Assembly (NCBI RefSeq): GCF_028198165.1
Contig: NZ_CP116339.1
Location: forward strand, 930,001-994,000
Source: Pseudoxanthomonas sp. JBR18
GTDB lineage: Bacteria > Pseudomonadota > Gammaproteobacteria > Xanthomonadales > Xanthomonadaceae
DNA: 64,000 nucleotides
Direction: 5' to 3'
Under the pieces are notes generated by a model. It was not told where the DNA came from and did no database searches. It worked only from the letters and a program-made list of their open reading frames with translations. Positions 55,946 to 64,000 of the stretch are shown piece after piece; position 1 is the first letter of the stretch; every line of letters begins with the position of its first letter. The translations under genes and the position numbers were made by a program.

Positions 55946-56716
55946 CTATCGGGCCACCGGCGTCAGCGTGGACGCCTGCCCGCGCGCCCACACCGCCAGC
56001 CCATCGAGCACCAGGCTGTCGGCGCGGCGCGCCTCCGGCAACAACGCGAGCAGCGAGGCGATGCCGCCGCCGTGCAGCAGCAGTCCCGGACGCGCACCCA
56101 GCATCCGCTCGGCCTGGGCCAGGCTGCGCTCGATCAGGGCCGCGGCGGCCCCGTCGCAGCCAGAGGCCAGCGCATCCTGGGTGTCACGCGCGAACTCGTC
56201 GAAGTCTCCCCCTTCCGCCGGCAGCTGCCTGGCGGCGCCGTGCAGGGCCTGGCGCATCAGCTGTGGCGACGGCGCGATGCGCCCGCCCAGGTGCCGTCCC
56301 CGCGCATCGAGCAGATCGATCGTCAGCGCCGTCCCGACCCCGGCCACCAGCCAGGGCCCCGGCCCCTGGCCAAGCGCTCCCAGCAGCGCCAGAAAGCGAT
56401 CCACGCCCAGGCGCGACGGATCCGGATAGGCGACCTGCAGATCGCCCAACCGCGCTTGGCTGCGCGCGAAGGACACCAGCCGGAAGCGCGCCTGCAGCAG
56501 ATCCAGTAGGCGGGCGGTCAGCGCCGGCGAGGCCACGCTGGCGATGCTGGCCGACAGCCCCTGCGCAGGCAGCGCGGCGGCCAGCGCCTCGAAGCCGGCG
56601 TCATCGGCGTGACCCAGGGCCAGGACCGGACCACGGCGGCCATCGGCCTGGAGCGGCGCGCACTTGAGCCGCGTATTGCCCAGATCGAACACCCAGCGCG
56701 CGCGATCGGTGCTCAT
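55946..56716 (-). CDS. coaX: Type III pantothenate kinase
   Basis: A 256-residue kinase starting coenzyme A synthesis. FDLGNTRLK is the phosphate-binding motif; DPSRLGVDRFLALLGA and GVGTALTIDLLDARGRHLGG (core) are typical of CoaX. Unlike CoaA, this type is not feedback-inhibited by CoA. Its ATG overlaps the birA stop (ATGA), the standard birA-coaX pair of this family. Confidence 0.95.
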   Translation of the reverse strand: MSTDRARWVFDLGNTRLKCAPLQADGRRGPVLALGHADDAGFEALAAALPAQGLSASIASVASPALTARLLDLLQARFRLVSFARSQARLGDLQVAYPDPSRLGVDRFLALLGALGQGPGPWLVAGVGTALTIDLLDARGRHLGGRIAPSPQLMRQALHGAARQLPAEGGDFDEFARDTQDALASGCDGAAAALIERSLAQAERMLGARPGLLLHGGGIASLLALLPEARRADSLVLDGLAVWARGQASTLTPVAR

Positions 56717-57729
56717 GCGCGCGCCGGCCGCACACTGACCTCCCCGGCATGGACCGCACGCAGCTCGCGCCCGACCCGCAGGCGCAGCGCACCGTCCTCG
56801 CCGATGCCCTCCGCGGTGCCGGTGATGTCGCCCTGTGCCTGGTACACCACCACGCGCCGCCCGCGCAGGGCATCGAGCGCGGCATAACGCGGCAGGAACG
56901 GTGCCAGGCCCTGCGCGTCGAACAGCGCCAAGGCCGGCAGCAGCGCCTCCAGCACCTGAGCCACCACCCGGTCGCGTGGCGGACGCGCGGGCAGCGCTTG
57001 CGCCAGGTCGATCCATGGCTGGTCGATCGCCGTCCCCTGGACGACGGGCATGTTGACGTTCAATCCGATCCCGACGACCGCCCGGACCGGGCCACCGGCC
57101 TCGCCACCGCCCTCCACCAGCAGGCCGCCGAGCTTGCGCTCGGCCACAAGCAGGTCATTGGGCCACTTCAGCCCGATGCCCTCCACGCCCAGCCCGCGCA
57201 ATGCCTCGGCGACGGCCACACCGGCGACCAGGCTCAGCCCGCCCAGGCGGGCCAGCCCGCCACCGAAGCTGCGCGCCACCGACAGATAGACATGGGCGGC
57301 CAGTGGCGAGGTCCAGGTCCTCCCGCGACGCCCCCGCCCGCCGGTCTGGCGCTCGGCCAGCAGCACCAGGCAGCCCTGGCTCGGCGCGGGCCGTCGCAAT
57401 AGCTCGCTGTTGGTGGAATCCAGCGACCAGGCCACTTCCAGCGACGCGATCTCGGCACGCACGGGCGACGGAAGCGACGCGGTGATTCGCGCGGGCTCCA
57501 GCAGGTCCAGGGGCTGCTCCAGCACATAGCCCTGGCCGGCACTTCCGGCGATGGCCACGCCGGCTTCGCGCAGGGACTGGACCCGCTTCCAGATCGCCGC
57601 GCGGGTCAATCCGGTCTCCTGCGCCAGCAGGTCGCCAGACACCGGCCCGACTGCCAGCCGCAACAGCAGTTGTCGCTCACGTTCGGCGGGGCTGGTTGGC
57701 TGAACAGGACGCGCGGTCATCCCTGGCAT
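56713..57729 (-). CDS. birA: Bifunctional biotin ligase/biotin operon repressor
   Basis: A 338-residue protein. An N-terminal winged helix (about residues 15-70, SGDLLAQETGLTRAAIWKRV) binds DNA. The ligase domain has SLDSTNSELLRR, AERQTGGRGRRGRTW (biotinyl-AMP loop) and GLKWPNDLLVAERKLGGLLV. The C-terminal SH3-like domain is near 285-338. It biotinylates acetyl-CoA carboxylase and may repress bio genes. Confidence 0.96.
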   Translation of the reverse strand: MPGMTARPVQPTSPAERERQLLLRLAVGPVSGDLLAQETGLTRAAIWKRVQSLREAGVAIAGSAGQGYVLEQPLDLLEPARITASLPSPVRAEIASLEVAWSLDSTNSELLRRPAPSQGCLVLLAERQTGGRGRRGRTWTSPLAAHVYLSVARSFGGGLARLGGLSLVAGVAVAEALRGLGVEGIGLKWPNDLLVAERKLGGLLVEGGGEAGGPVRAVVGIGLNVNMPVVQGTAIDQPWIDLAQALPARPPRDRVVAQVLEALLPALALFDAQGLAPFLPRYAALDALRGRRVVVYQAQGDITGTAEGIGEDGALRLRVGRELRAVHAGEVSVRPARA

Positions 57730-57806
57730 TATGCGGCACCTTCACGGCGCGCCGAAGCGCGCTATGATTGGGGCTTGCCGCTGTGTGCCCGCCCCGGAGT
57801 CTTCCG

Positions 57807-58094
57807 ATGCTTCGCGCCTGCCTTGCCATCGTGCTGTTGAGCTGTGCCGCCTCGCCCGTGCTCGCGCAGAACGGACGCGCCGAACCGTCGGGCGCCGCCA
57901 GCGCGGCCGGCTCGGTGCATGGCGCTGACGCTGGCGCTTCCCCGGCCTCGCCGGACAAGACCAGCGCATCGACCAACTACGTGCGTGGCAGCAGTACGCC
58001 GGCCTCGGGCCAGGGCAGCGGCGGAGACGACGACAGTATGCTGCGCGTCCGCGTGCCCAAGTGGAACAGCTTTCTGCCAGGCATGTTCCGCTGA
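57807..58094 (+). CDS. Small exported protein of unknown function
   Basis: A 95-residue protein with a signal peptide (about residues 1-20, ending VLAQ), a low-complexity Ser/Ala/Gly middle and a distinct end MLRVRVPKWNSFLPGMFR that looks conserved. CCGGAG lies seven bases before the ATG. Its end overlaps the start region of mtfA. Confidence 0.7.
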   Translation: MLRACLAIVLLSCAASPVLAQNGRAEPSGAASAAGSVHGADAGASPASPDKTSASTNYVRGSSTPASGQGSGGDDDSMLRVRVPKWNSFLPGMFR

Positions 58095-58843
58095 TCCAGC
58101 GGCTGTGGCGCTGGCTGCGCGGCCAGCCTGCTTCAATCGATGACGCCCGTTGGGAGCATGCCGTTTCGGCATTGCCCTGGGCGCGTGGTCTGACTGCCGA
58201 CCAGCGCGAGACACTGCGGCCACTGGTCGCCCGCTTCCTCCAGCAGAAGACCATCAGCCCGGTGGCTGGACTGCAGCTGGACGATGCCGCTTGCCTGCAG
58301 CTGGCCGTCCTGTGCTGCCTGCCGCTGCTCGGCATCGGCCCCGGCGGCCTGCACGGGTGGTCGCAGGTGATTGTCTACCCGGAAGCCTTTCGGGTGCAGC
58401 GTAGTCATGTCGATGCCGCTGGGGTCCTGCATGAGTGGGAAGACGAACTCGCCGGCGAGGCCTGGGATGCCGGCCCGCTGATCCTCTCCTGGGCCGACAT
58501 GCAGGCCGACATCGCCGATCCGGCGGCGGGCTATTGCCTCGCCGTCCATGAGATGGCCCACAAGCTCGATGCCCTGGACGGCGCGATGGACGGCACGCCG
58601 CCTCTGCCCGCAGCCTGGCGGCGCACCTGGGCGCGAGACTTCCAGTGTCATTACGACGCCCTGTGCCAGCGCGTGGATGCCGGCAAGCGCACGGCCATCG
58701 ACGCGTATGCCGCCGAGTCGCCGGAGGAGTTCTTCGCGGTGGCGAGCGAATATCACTTCACCGATCCGGCCACCCTGCGCCAGGCGATGCCGGAGATCGC
58801 GGATCATCTGGCGCGGCTGTACGGCGCCCCGCCCGTCCTGTAG
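58061..58843 (+). CDS. mtfA: MtfA-like zinc peptidase (M90)
   Basis: A protein of up to 260 residues. HEMAHKLDALDG holds the HExxH motif and ESPEEFFAVASEYHF the third ligand region. E. coli MtfA binds Mlc and links to glucose uptake control. The start is uncertain: the GTG at 58061 overlaps the previous gene by 34 bp, while a CTG at 58091 would overlap its stop by 4. Confidence 0.88.
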   Translation: MEQLSARHVPLIQRLWRWLRGQPASIDDARWEHAVSALPWARGLTADQRETLRPLVARFLQQKTISPVAGLQLDDAACLQLAVLCCLPLLGIGPGGLHGWSQVIVYPEAFRVQRSHVDAAGVLHEWEDELAGEAWDAGPLILSWADMQADIADPAAGYCLAVHEMAHKLDALDGAMDGTPPLPAAWRRTWARDFQCHYDALCQRVDAGKRTAIDAYAAESPEEFFAVASEYHFTDPATLRQAMPEIADHLARLYGAPPVL

Positions 58844-58851
58844 GCCAGGCG

Positions 58852-60300
58852 CTACAGGCCAGGCGGCAACTGGACCTCGAAGCGCGCCCCGCCCAATTCC
58901 TTGGAGCGGCTGACGGTGAGTTCGCCCCGATACCCGCGCACCAGATCCTGCACGATCGCCAGGCCGATGCCGTGGCCCTGGACGCGCTCGTCACCGCGCA
59001 CGCCGCGCTGCAGGACCTTGGCCACGTCGTCCTCGGCGATGCCCGGGCCGTCATCGTCGACGGCCAGCAGCAGTCCGGCGCGACGATTGGCGGTCCCGCC
59101 CAAGGGCGCCACGGTCAGCAGTACGCGTGAGCGCGCCCACTTGAAGGCGTTTTCCAGCAGATTGCCCATCAGCTCCTGCAGGTCACCGGGCTCGCCATGG
59201 AAGCGCGCGGTCTCGTCGATCTCGAATTCGCAGATGACGCCCTTGGCCGCATAGACCTTTTCCAGCCCGCGCACGATGGATTCGGCGTAGGGCTCGATCG
59301 CGACCGGCGCGGAAAACAAGGCGTGGCCGCTGGAAGCCGCACGCGCCAGCTGGTAGGACACCAGGTCGTTCATGCGCTTGAGCTGGATGTCCAGTTCCTC
59401 GCGCAGGGCCACGGCATGCACGCCATCGTCCAGCTGGGCGCGCAGCACCGCCAGCGGGGTCTTCAGGCTGTGGGCGAGGTCGGCCAGCGTGTTGCGCTGA
59501 CGCTCCAGGTTCTCGCGCTCGGAATCGATGAAGGCGTTGATGCTTTCGGTCAGCGGTTCCAGCTCGCGCGGGTGGTTGCCCGTCATGCCCTGCGCCTGGC
59601 CACGCTGGACGCGCTTGAGCTCGGCGATCACGCGCTGCAGCGGCCGCAGGCTCCAGTTGAGGATCAGGCCCTGCAGCAGCAGCAGCACCACGCCGGCGCT
59701 GCCCAGATACACCCACAGCGCATGACGGAAGGTCTGCAACTGCGAGGTCAGCACCTGGGTGTCTTCCAGCACATAGATCGAATACTGGAATTCGCTCTGC
59801 GGCCCGCGCGCGCCCCACACCGTGCCCAGGCCGAAGCGGTACACCGTGCCGGCGCTGCCATCGAGCTGGGTCATGTCCAGCGGCCCTTCGAAATCGCGAC
59901 CGCCGGGCTTGAGCAGCTCGCCGGAGGGCAGGGACGGGCCCAGCGAGGAATCCGAGCTCCAGCGCCCGTTGGGCAACACGATCTCGGCGTAGAGCCCACT
60001 GCCGGGCTGGCCGAAGCGCGGGTCGATGGCGCTGTCCGACGGCGGGATCAGCGACCCGTCACGCCCGAAATCCACCTTATTGGCGTAGGACAGCGCATAG
60101 CCCTCCAGGCGCCGCTCCAGATTGTCCTCGGCGGTGGTGACGAAGGCCCGGTCCAGGGCCACGCCGGCCAGCGCCAGGAACGCCAGCAGGCCGACACTGG
60201 CCGCCAGCAGCTGGCGCGCCCGCAGCGAGCGTGGACGCCACTTGACGATCGGCTCGCGTGGGCCGCCCGCAGGCGGCGCAGGGGACTGCGCCTCGGGCAT
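58852..60300 (-). CDS. phoQ: PhoQ-type sensor histidine kinase
   Basis: A 482-residue inner membrane kinase. Two transmembrane segments (about residues 31-52 and 196-216) flank a periplasmic sensor with acidic patches, then HAMP, HisKA with phospho-accepting H277 (LADLAHSLKTPL) and an ATPase domain (NLLENAFKWA, DDDGPGIAEDD, GHGIGLAIVQ). PhoQ senses low Mg2+ and cationic peptides in relatives. It overlaps phoP as ATGA. Confidence 0.93.
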   Translation of the reverse strand: MPEAQSPAPPAGGPREPIVKWRPRSLRARQLLAASVGLLAFLALAGVALDRAFVTTAEDNLERRLEGYALSYANKVDFGRDGSLIPPSDSAIDPRFGQPGSGLYAEIVLPNGRWSSDSSLGPSLPSGELLKPGGRDFEGPLDMTQLDGSAGTVYRFGLGTVWGARGPQSEFQYSIYVLEDTQVLTSQLQTFRHALWVYLGSAGVVLLLLQGLILNWSLRPLQRVIAELKRVQRGQAQGMTGNHPRELEPLTESINAFIDSERENLERQRNTLADLAHSLKTPLAVLRAQLDDGVHAVALREELDIQLKRMNDLVSYQLARAASSGHALFSAPVAIEPYAESIVRGLEKVYAAKGVICEFEIDETARFHGEPGDLQELMGNLLENAFKWARSRVLLTVAPLGGTANRRAGLLLAVDDDGPGIAEDDVAKVLQRGVRGDERVQGHGIGLAIVQDLVRGYRGELTVSRSKELGGARFEVQLPPGL

Positions 60301-60983
60301 CAGCCCTCGTTGCGCGGAATCGCGAAACGATAGCCGCGACCGCGCACGGTCTCGATGGGCTTGAGCGCCCCGTCAGAGTCAAGCTTCTTGCGCAGGCGGC
60401 CGATGAAGACCTCCAGCACGTTGGAATCGCGATCGAAATCCTGCTGGTAGATGTGCTCGGTCAAATCGGCCTTGGAGACTAGTTCACCGGCATGCATCAT
60501 CAGGTACTCGAGCACCTTGTACTCGTAGCTGGTCAGATCGACATTGCTGCCGTTGACGCTGACCGTCTGCGCCGCGAGGTCCAGGGCGACCGGACCGCAT
60601 TCCAGCGTCGGCTTGGACCAGCCGGCCGCGCGGCGCAGCAGCGCATTGACGCGCGCGAGCAGTTCCTCGACGTGGAACGGCTTGACCAGATAATCGTCCG
60701 CACCGTGCTTGAGGCCCTCGACCTTGTCCTGCCAACTCGAGCGGGCCGTGAGGATGAGCACCGGGAACTTCTTGCCCTCGTCCCGCAGCGCCTTGATCAG
60801 CTCCATGCCCGACATCTTGGGCAGGCCCAGATCGATGATGCCCACGTCGAACGGGACTTCCCGCCCCATGTACAGGCCTTCCTCGCCGTCTTGCGCGGCA
60901 TCGACGGCAAAGCCCTCGCGCTTGAGGCGCGCAGCAAGGGTTTCACGCAGGGGGGCTTCGTCTTCGACCAGCAGAATGCGCAT
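60300..60983 (-). CDS. phoP: PhoP-type response regulator
   Basis: A 227-residue OmpR-family regulator with receiver domain (acidic pair ED, phospho-acceptor D51 in IIDLGLPKMSG, Lys in LTARSSWQDKV) and winged helix (SYEYKVLEYLMMHAGELVSK, VEVFIGRLRKKLD region as VLEVFIGRLRKKLD). With PhoQ it controls envelope and virulence genes in Xanthomonadaceae. Confidence 0.94.
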   Translation of the reverse strand: MRILLVEDEAPLRETLAARLKREGFAVDAAQDGEEGLYMGREVPFDVGIIDLGLPKMSGMELIKALRDEGKKFPVLILTARSSWQDKVEGLKHGADDYLVKPFHVEELLARVNALLRRAAGWSKPTLECGPVALDLAAQTVSVNGSNVDLTSYEYKVLEYLMMHAGELVSKADLTEHIYQQDFDRDSNVLEVFIGRLRKKLDSDGALKPIETVRGRGYRFAIPRNEG

Positions 60984-61052
60984 GGACTCTCCCTAGAAAT
61001 CAGTGTCGGTATTGAACGGGCGGCACCTGAATGAACCACCATTTCGTTCAGA

Positions 61053-61463
61053 TTACGGTTGTGGGGGGTTAGCCCCGCGTGGACGCTCGGCGGGAGCGTC
61101 GTTCCGGGCCGAGCCGCCGCCGCGGCGTTGACGATTGCGCGAGGCCATGTCGTCGTCCATGTAGCGGACCCGGCCCTGATCGTCCATCACCTTGACCCGC
61201 ATGATGTCGCGGCCATCGAACTGAACCCGCTCTGCACCCAGCACACGGCCGCCGCTCCTGGCCTGGGCGCGGCGCACGGCTTCGGCCGCCTCCGCACGGG
61301 AGCGCGCACCGCCGTCATCGAATCGACCGCGACCGTCCTGGGGAATATTCTCGCGACCGCCGCCGGGCGGCCATGCGCCCCGATGCTGCGCCCAGGCCGG
61401 TGCGACCGCGCACAAGGCAGTCGTTCCGGCGAGCAATAGGCAGTAAGCGCGTGAGCAGGTCAT
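61053..61463 (-). CDS. Small exported PepSY-like protein upstream of phoPQ
   Basis: A 136-residue protein with a signal peptide (about residues 1-25, ending AWAQ). The core AAEAVRRAQARSGGRVLGAE then VKVMDDQGRVRYMDDD has the PepSY-type helix-strand pattern. Ends are Arg/Gly/Pro-rich. Its position before phoPQ matches small regulators of kinase input in this family. An alternative start lies seven codons upstream. Confidence 0.78.
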   Translation of the reverse strand: MTCSRAYCLLLAGTTALCAVAPAWAQHRGAWPPGGGRENIPQDGRGRFDDGGARSRAEAAEAVRRAQARSGGRVLGAERVQFDGRDIMRVKVMDDQGRVRYMDDDMASRNRQRRGGGSARNDAPAERPRGANPPQP

Positions 61464-61609
61464 AACGGAATCGTAACGGAGCATTCCCCGATAGGGATGA
61501 ACCGCTGCCGATCCTCCGATCAGGATGGACGACCAGTCTTGAAAGCACGCGGTGAATTGGCTCTGAACTTCCTGAACGGGGATCGGTGGGGATTCAGCGC
61601 GGTGAAGCC

Positions 61610-62521
61610 TCAAAAGATTTCCGCCACGCAGCACCGCAGCGAGCCTCCCGCCGCCTCGATCGCCTCCAGCGGCACGCTGCGCACCGCAAGGCCGAGCGCC
61701 TGCAGTCGGCCCAGTTGCGAAGGGACCAGCGCCTCCCGTGCGGTTTGGCTCATCCAGACCGCGCCGGGATCCAGGCTGATCGCGTTGGCCGCGAAGGCGC
61801 GCTTCTGCGCCGCCGTCAGGGTCAGCACGCCGTCGCCATACAGCTGTTCGAGCACCCTGAGCAGGGAATCAGGCGCGGCCACCCCATCCGGGCACACCAG
61901 CGCCGCGCGGCCCGCCAGCAGCGCCAGCACGACATTGGTGTGGTACTCGCCCGGCGCCAGATCGAACACGAACGTGGCGCGCAGCCCGAAGGCCGCGTGC
62001 ATGAGCGCGGCACCCTGCGCATCGCAGCGTTCGGACAGCCCGCAGAATCCCAAGCCGCGGGCGCGGTCCATGACCAGCGCGCCGGTCAGTTCGCAGGGAT
62101 GCGCCTGGGTGGACAGGTCGGTTTCGGCATAGCCCAGCACGTCGGTGAAGAACCGCCTGATGTCGGGACGATCCGCCTCGTGCTGACGCACCGGATGCCG
62201 CATGCGCCCCACGATCAACCGTCCGGATGTCGTGGCGAAGACGTTATTGGGAAACAGCGCGTCGGGCGTGCGGGCGTCCCCTGCGAACGTGATCACCGGC
62301 ACCGAGGCGACCAGCGCGCAATGCAGGGCGCGGTGCTCGGCTGCAGCCGCACCGGGATCGAATCCCCCCTTGGCCATGTACACGTTGTCCTGTGCCGACT
62401 CGGCGGCGCGGGCAAACCCATCAGGCGAGACGAGAAAGGCCGCGCGGGCCGTCGCCGGACCGGCGTCGGGCGCACAGGCCAGCGCGCGTTGCAAAAAGAC
62501 CGCCGGATCGCGCGTCAGCAT
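61610..62521 (-). CDS. Arginine-deiminase-related hydrolase (CtlX-like)
   Basis: A 303-residue guanidino-group-modifying enzyme fold. AQDNVYMAKGGFDPG, LFPNNVFATTSGR, EYHTNVVLALLAGRAALVCP and the C-terminal AGGSLRCCVAEIF carry the usual Asn/Asp, His and Cys active-site positions. Relatives hydrolyse citrulline (CtlX) or other ureido/guanidino compounds. Substrate to be determined. It is eight bases after dusA on the same strand. Confidence 0.88.
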   Translation of the reverse strand: MLTRDPAVFLQRALACAPDAGPATARAAFLVSPDGFARAAESAQDNVYMAKGGFDPGAAAAEHRALHCALVASVPVITFAGDARTPDALFPNNVFATTSGRLIVGRMRHPVRQHEADRPDIRRFFTDVLGYAETDLSTQAHPCELTGALVMDRARGLGFCGLSERCDAQGAALMHAAFGLRATFVFDLAPGEYHTNVVLALLAGRAALVCPDGVAAPDSLLRVLEQLYGDGVLTLTAAQKRAFAANAISLDPGAVWMSQTAREALVPSQLGRLQALGLAVRSVPLEAIEAAGGSLRCCVAEIF

Positions 62522-62528
62522 CGAGGAC

Positions 62529-63506
62529 TCAGGCCGCGGCCGTCAGGCCCGTGTCGGTGCCTTCCATCGCCTCCTCCACCAGGCGCCAGTCCGCGCCGGG
62601 ACGATGGGCACCCTCGCTCAGGACCTGGCGAAAGCGCCGCCCCCCCGACTGCCCTGCAAACAGTCCCAGGACGTGGCGGGTGATGTGCTTGAGCGGCGTA
62701 CCTTGCGCCAGCGCGGCTTCGGCGTAGGGACGAAACGCCTCCAACAGCACACGACGCGAACGCGGCAGGGCCCCGGCCAGATGCGCATCGGCGCGATGCA
62801 GCAGATAAGGGTCGTGATAGGCCGCGCGTCCGAGCATGACCGCATCGACCTGCTGCAGGTGTTCATCGATGGCCGGCAGCGAGGCGATGCCGCCATTGAG
62901 CGAAATCGTCAGTCCAGGCCGCTCCTGTTTGAGCCGGTAAGCCCATTCGTAGCGCAACGGCGGGATCTCGCGATTTTCCTTTGGCGAGAGCCCATCCAGC
63001 CAAGCCTTGCGCGCATGCACGATGAAGGTATCGCAGCCGGTCTGGGCCACCTGGTCGATGAAGCCGGCGAAGTGCGCGTAATCCTCCAGCTCATCCACGC
63101 CCAAGCGGCACTTCACCGTCACCGGGACCTGCACGGCCGCGCGCATGGCGGCAATGCACTCGGCCACCAGCGCCGGTTCCTTCATCAGGCACGCGCCGAA
63201 GCGGCCGGCCTGCACCCGGTCCGACGGACACCCGACATTGAGGTTGATCTCGTCGTAGCCATAGTCCTGGCTCACACGCGCCGCCGCGGCCAGGCGCGCC
63301 GGCTCGCTGCCCCCTAGTTGCAGCGCCACGGGATGTTCCGACGGGTCATATCCCAGCAGGCGCTCACGATCGCCCTGCAGCACCGCGTTGGCATGCACCA
63401 TCTCGGTGTAGAGCAAGGCGCCTGGCGCAAGCACACGATGAAACGCCCGGCAATGCCGGTCGGTCCAATCCATCATGGGGGCGACTTGAAGCCTGGGCAG
63501 CGTCAT
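62529..63506 (-). CDS. dusA: tRNA-dihydrouridine synthase A
   Basis: A 325-residue flavoenzyme reducing uridine in the tRNA D-loop. VAPMMDWTDRHCRAFHRVL, NLNVGCPSDRVQAGRFGACL (catalytic Cys) and VKCRLGVDELEDY are DusA motifs, and IVHARKAWLDGLSPKENRE is diagnostic for the A subtype. Confidence 0.96.
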   Translation of the reverse strand: MTLPRLQVAPMMDWTDRHCRAFHRVLAPGALLYTEMVHANAVLQGDRERLLGYDPSEHPVALQLGGSEPARLAAAARVSQDYGYDEINLNVGCPSDRVQAGRFGACLMKEPALVAECIAAMRAAVQVPVTVKCRLGVDELEDYAHFAGFIDQVAQTGCDTFIVHARKAWLDGLSPKENREIPPLRYEWAYRLKQERPGLTISLNGGIASLPAIDEHLQQVDAVMLGRAAYHDPYLLHRADAHLAGALPRSRRVLLEAFRPYAEAALAQGTPLKHITRHVLGLFAGQSGGRRFRQVLSEGAHRPGADWRLVEEAMEGTDTGLTAAA

Positions 63507-63589
63507 CGGCAGTCGGGGCGGCGCGGTCGGGGCGCCCGCGGGTCACTAGGGGAAATGTGGATTATGCCAGCCCTGCCAGGTAGGCCCGC

Positions 63590-64000
63590 TCAGTCCAACG
63601 GGCGGGCCCAGTGCGCGTAGCTGGTGCGCAACAGGCTGCGCAGCGCCTGTACCGGCATGCGCTGCTCCGGTGCGAGGCGCTCGGCCACGCCGCGCCAGCC
63701 GTCTTCGTCGTCGCGGGCCCTGGCGCGGACCACCTCCCGACATGGGCGCGCCAGCGCCTTGGCCAGCGCGCAGGCGAAATACACATCGCCCGGCGCCCAG
63801 CCCGGCTGCTGCCCGAGCGCCACGACATAGCCACGCGGCACGTCGAGATAACGCGCGATCTCGTCGACGAAGGCGTCGGGATAGCGCGGCGCGTAGGCAT
63901 TGAGGTCCTTGAGCCGGGCATCGAGCCATGCGTCGCCGGTCTGCGCGGCATAGGGGGGCGGCGCAACGGCTGTCTGGGAAGAGACCGCGCCGCGATCTAC
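63590..64000 (-). CDS. Conserved hypothetical protein, runs off the right edge
   Basis: The last 136 codons of a protein that begins beyond the window. The visible text has QTGDAWLDARLKDLNAYAPR, YPDAFVDEIARYLDVPRGYV and GDVYFACALAKALARPCREV, a helical pattern conserved in this family of bacteria. No catalytic motif seen. Function unknown. Confidence 0.7.
   Translation of the reverse strand, partial: VDRGAVSSQTAVAPPPYAAQTGDAWLDARLKDLNAYAPRYPDAFVDEIARYLDVPRGYVVALGQQPGWAPGDVYFACALAKALARPCREVVRARARDDEDGWRGVAERLAPEQRMPVQALRSLLRTSYAHWARPLD

Noticed and set aside
1..64000. CRISPR array, prophage, integrase or complete IS
   Set aside because: No regularly spaced direct repeats, phage genes, integrase or transposase were seen.

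Overview
The window is GC-rich, densely packed DNA from a member of the Xanthomonadaceae/Lysobacteraceae (Gammaproteobacteria; Stenotrophomonas, Pseudoxanthomonas, Lysobacter or a close relative). The main evidence is a secreted toxin with an XVIPCD-like C-terminal signal (the tag of the Xanthomonadales bacteria-killing type IV secretion system), GTAG-headed REP palindromes like the SMAG repeats of Stenotrophomonas, a large TonB-dependent receptor, and many short overlapping genes typical of this family. No phage, complete insertion sequence or CRISPR array was seen. The large antisense reading frames are GC-rich shadows.

Layout. 1-4.3 kb: housekeeping genes (lipid kinase edge, lactonase, rpe, GNAT, J-domain protein, purC). 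4.4-7.5 kb: two small lipoproteins followed by a 576-residue lytic transglycosylase/M23 peptidase/PG-binding/XVIPCD protein, read as a T4SS antibacterial effector with one or two immunity candidates. 7.7-17.4 kb: DUF962 protein, NAD-dependent epimerase, a complete Mrp cation/proton antiporter operon (mrpA with fused B domain, then C-G), a CaCA antiporter and a DUF819 membrane protein.

17.5-31.8 kb: a set of genes that fit together as a muropeptide scavenging locus. On the minus strand are a serine hydrolase, an AmiD-like amidase, a DdpX/VanX dipeptidase and a DadA-like dehydrogenase in one tight operon, preceded by a TonB-dependent receptor. On the plus strand are an NlpC/P60 endopeptidase, an L-Ala-D/L-Glu epimerase, an RpiR/MurR-type regulator, an L,D-transpeptidase-like protein and an APC permease. 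The same 42-bp operator-like block stands in front of the serine hydrolase operon, the receptor gene and the endopeptidase gene, always with the same internal spacing. This makes it a probable regulon and is the most interesting finding here.

31.8-44.2 kb: GTAG REPs, a lipoprotein, tyrosine degradation (hmgA, hpd) with a divergent MarR regulator and a perfect 14-bp palindrome between them, an AraC regulator, a POT peptide transporter, tryptophan 2,3-dioxygenase and a large secreted ExeM/NucH-type nuclease. 44.3-48.4 kb: a 2-oxo acid dehydrogenase operon (E1 alpha, E1 beta, an SH3 protein, E2). 48.5-64 kb: small conserved proteins, SDR, adhP-type alcohol dehydrogenase, a decayed M28 peptidase, an MBL hydrolase, trpS with a C-terminal extension, CsbD and entericidin-like stress proteins, tRNA-Thr(TGT), a birA-coaX-SPOR operon, mtfA, phoPQ with a small exported protein, a CtlX/arginine-deiminase-like protein, dusA and a hypothetical gene running off the right edge.
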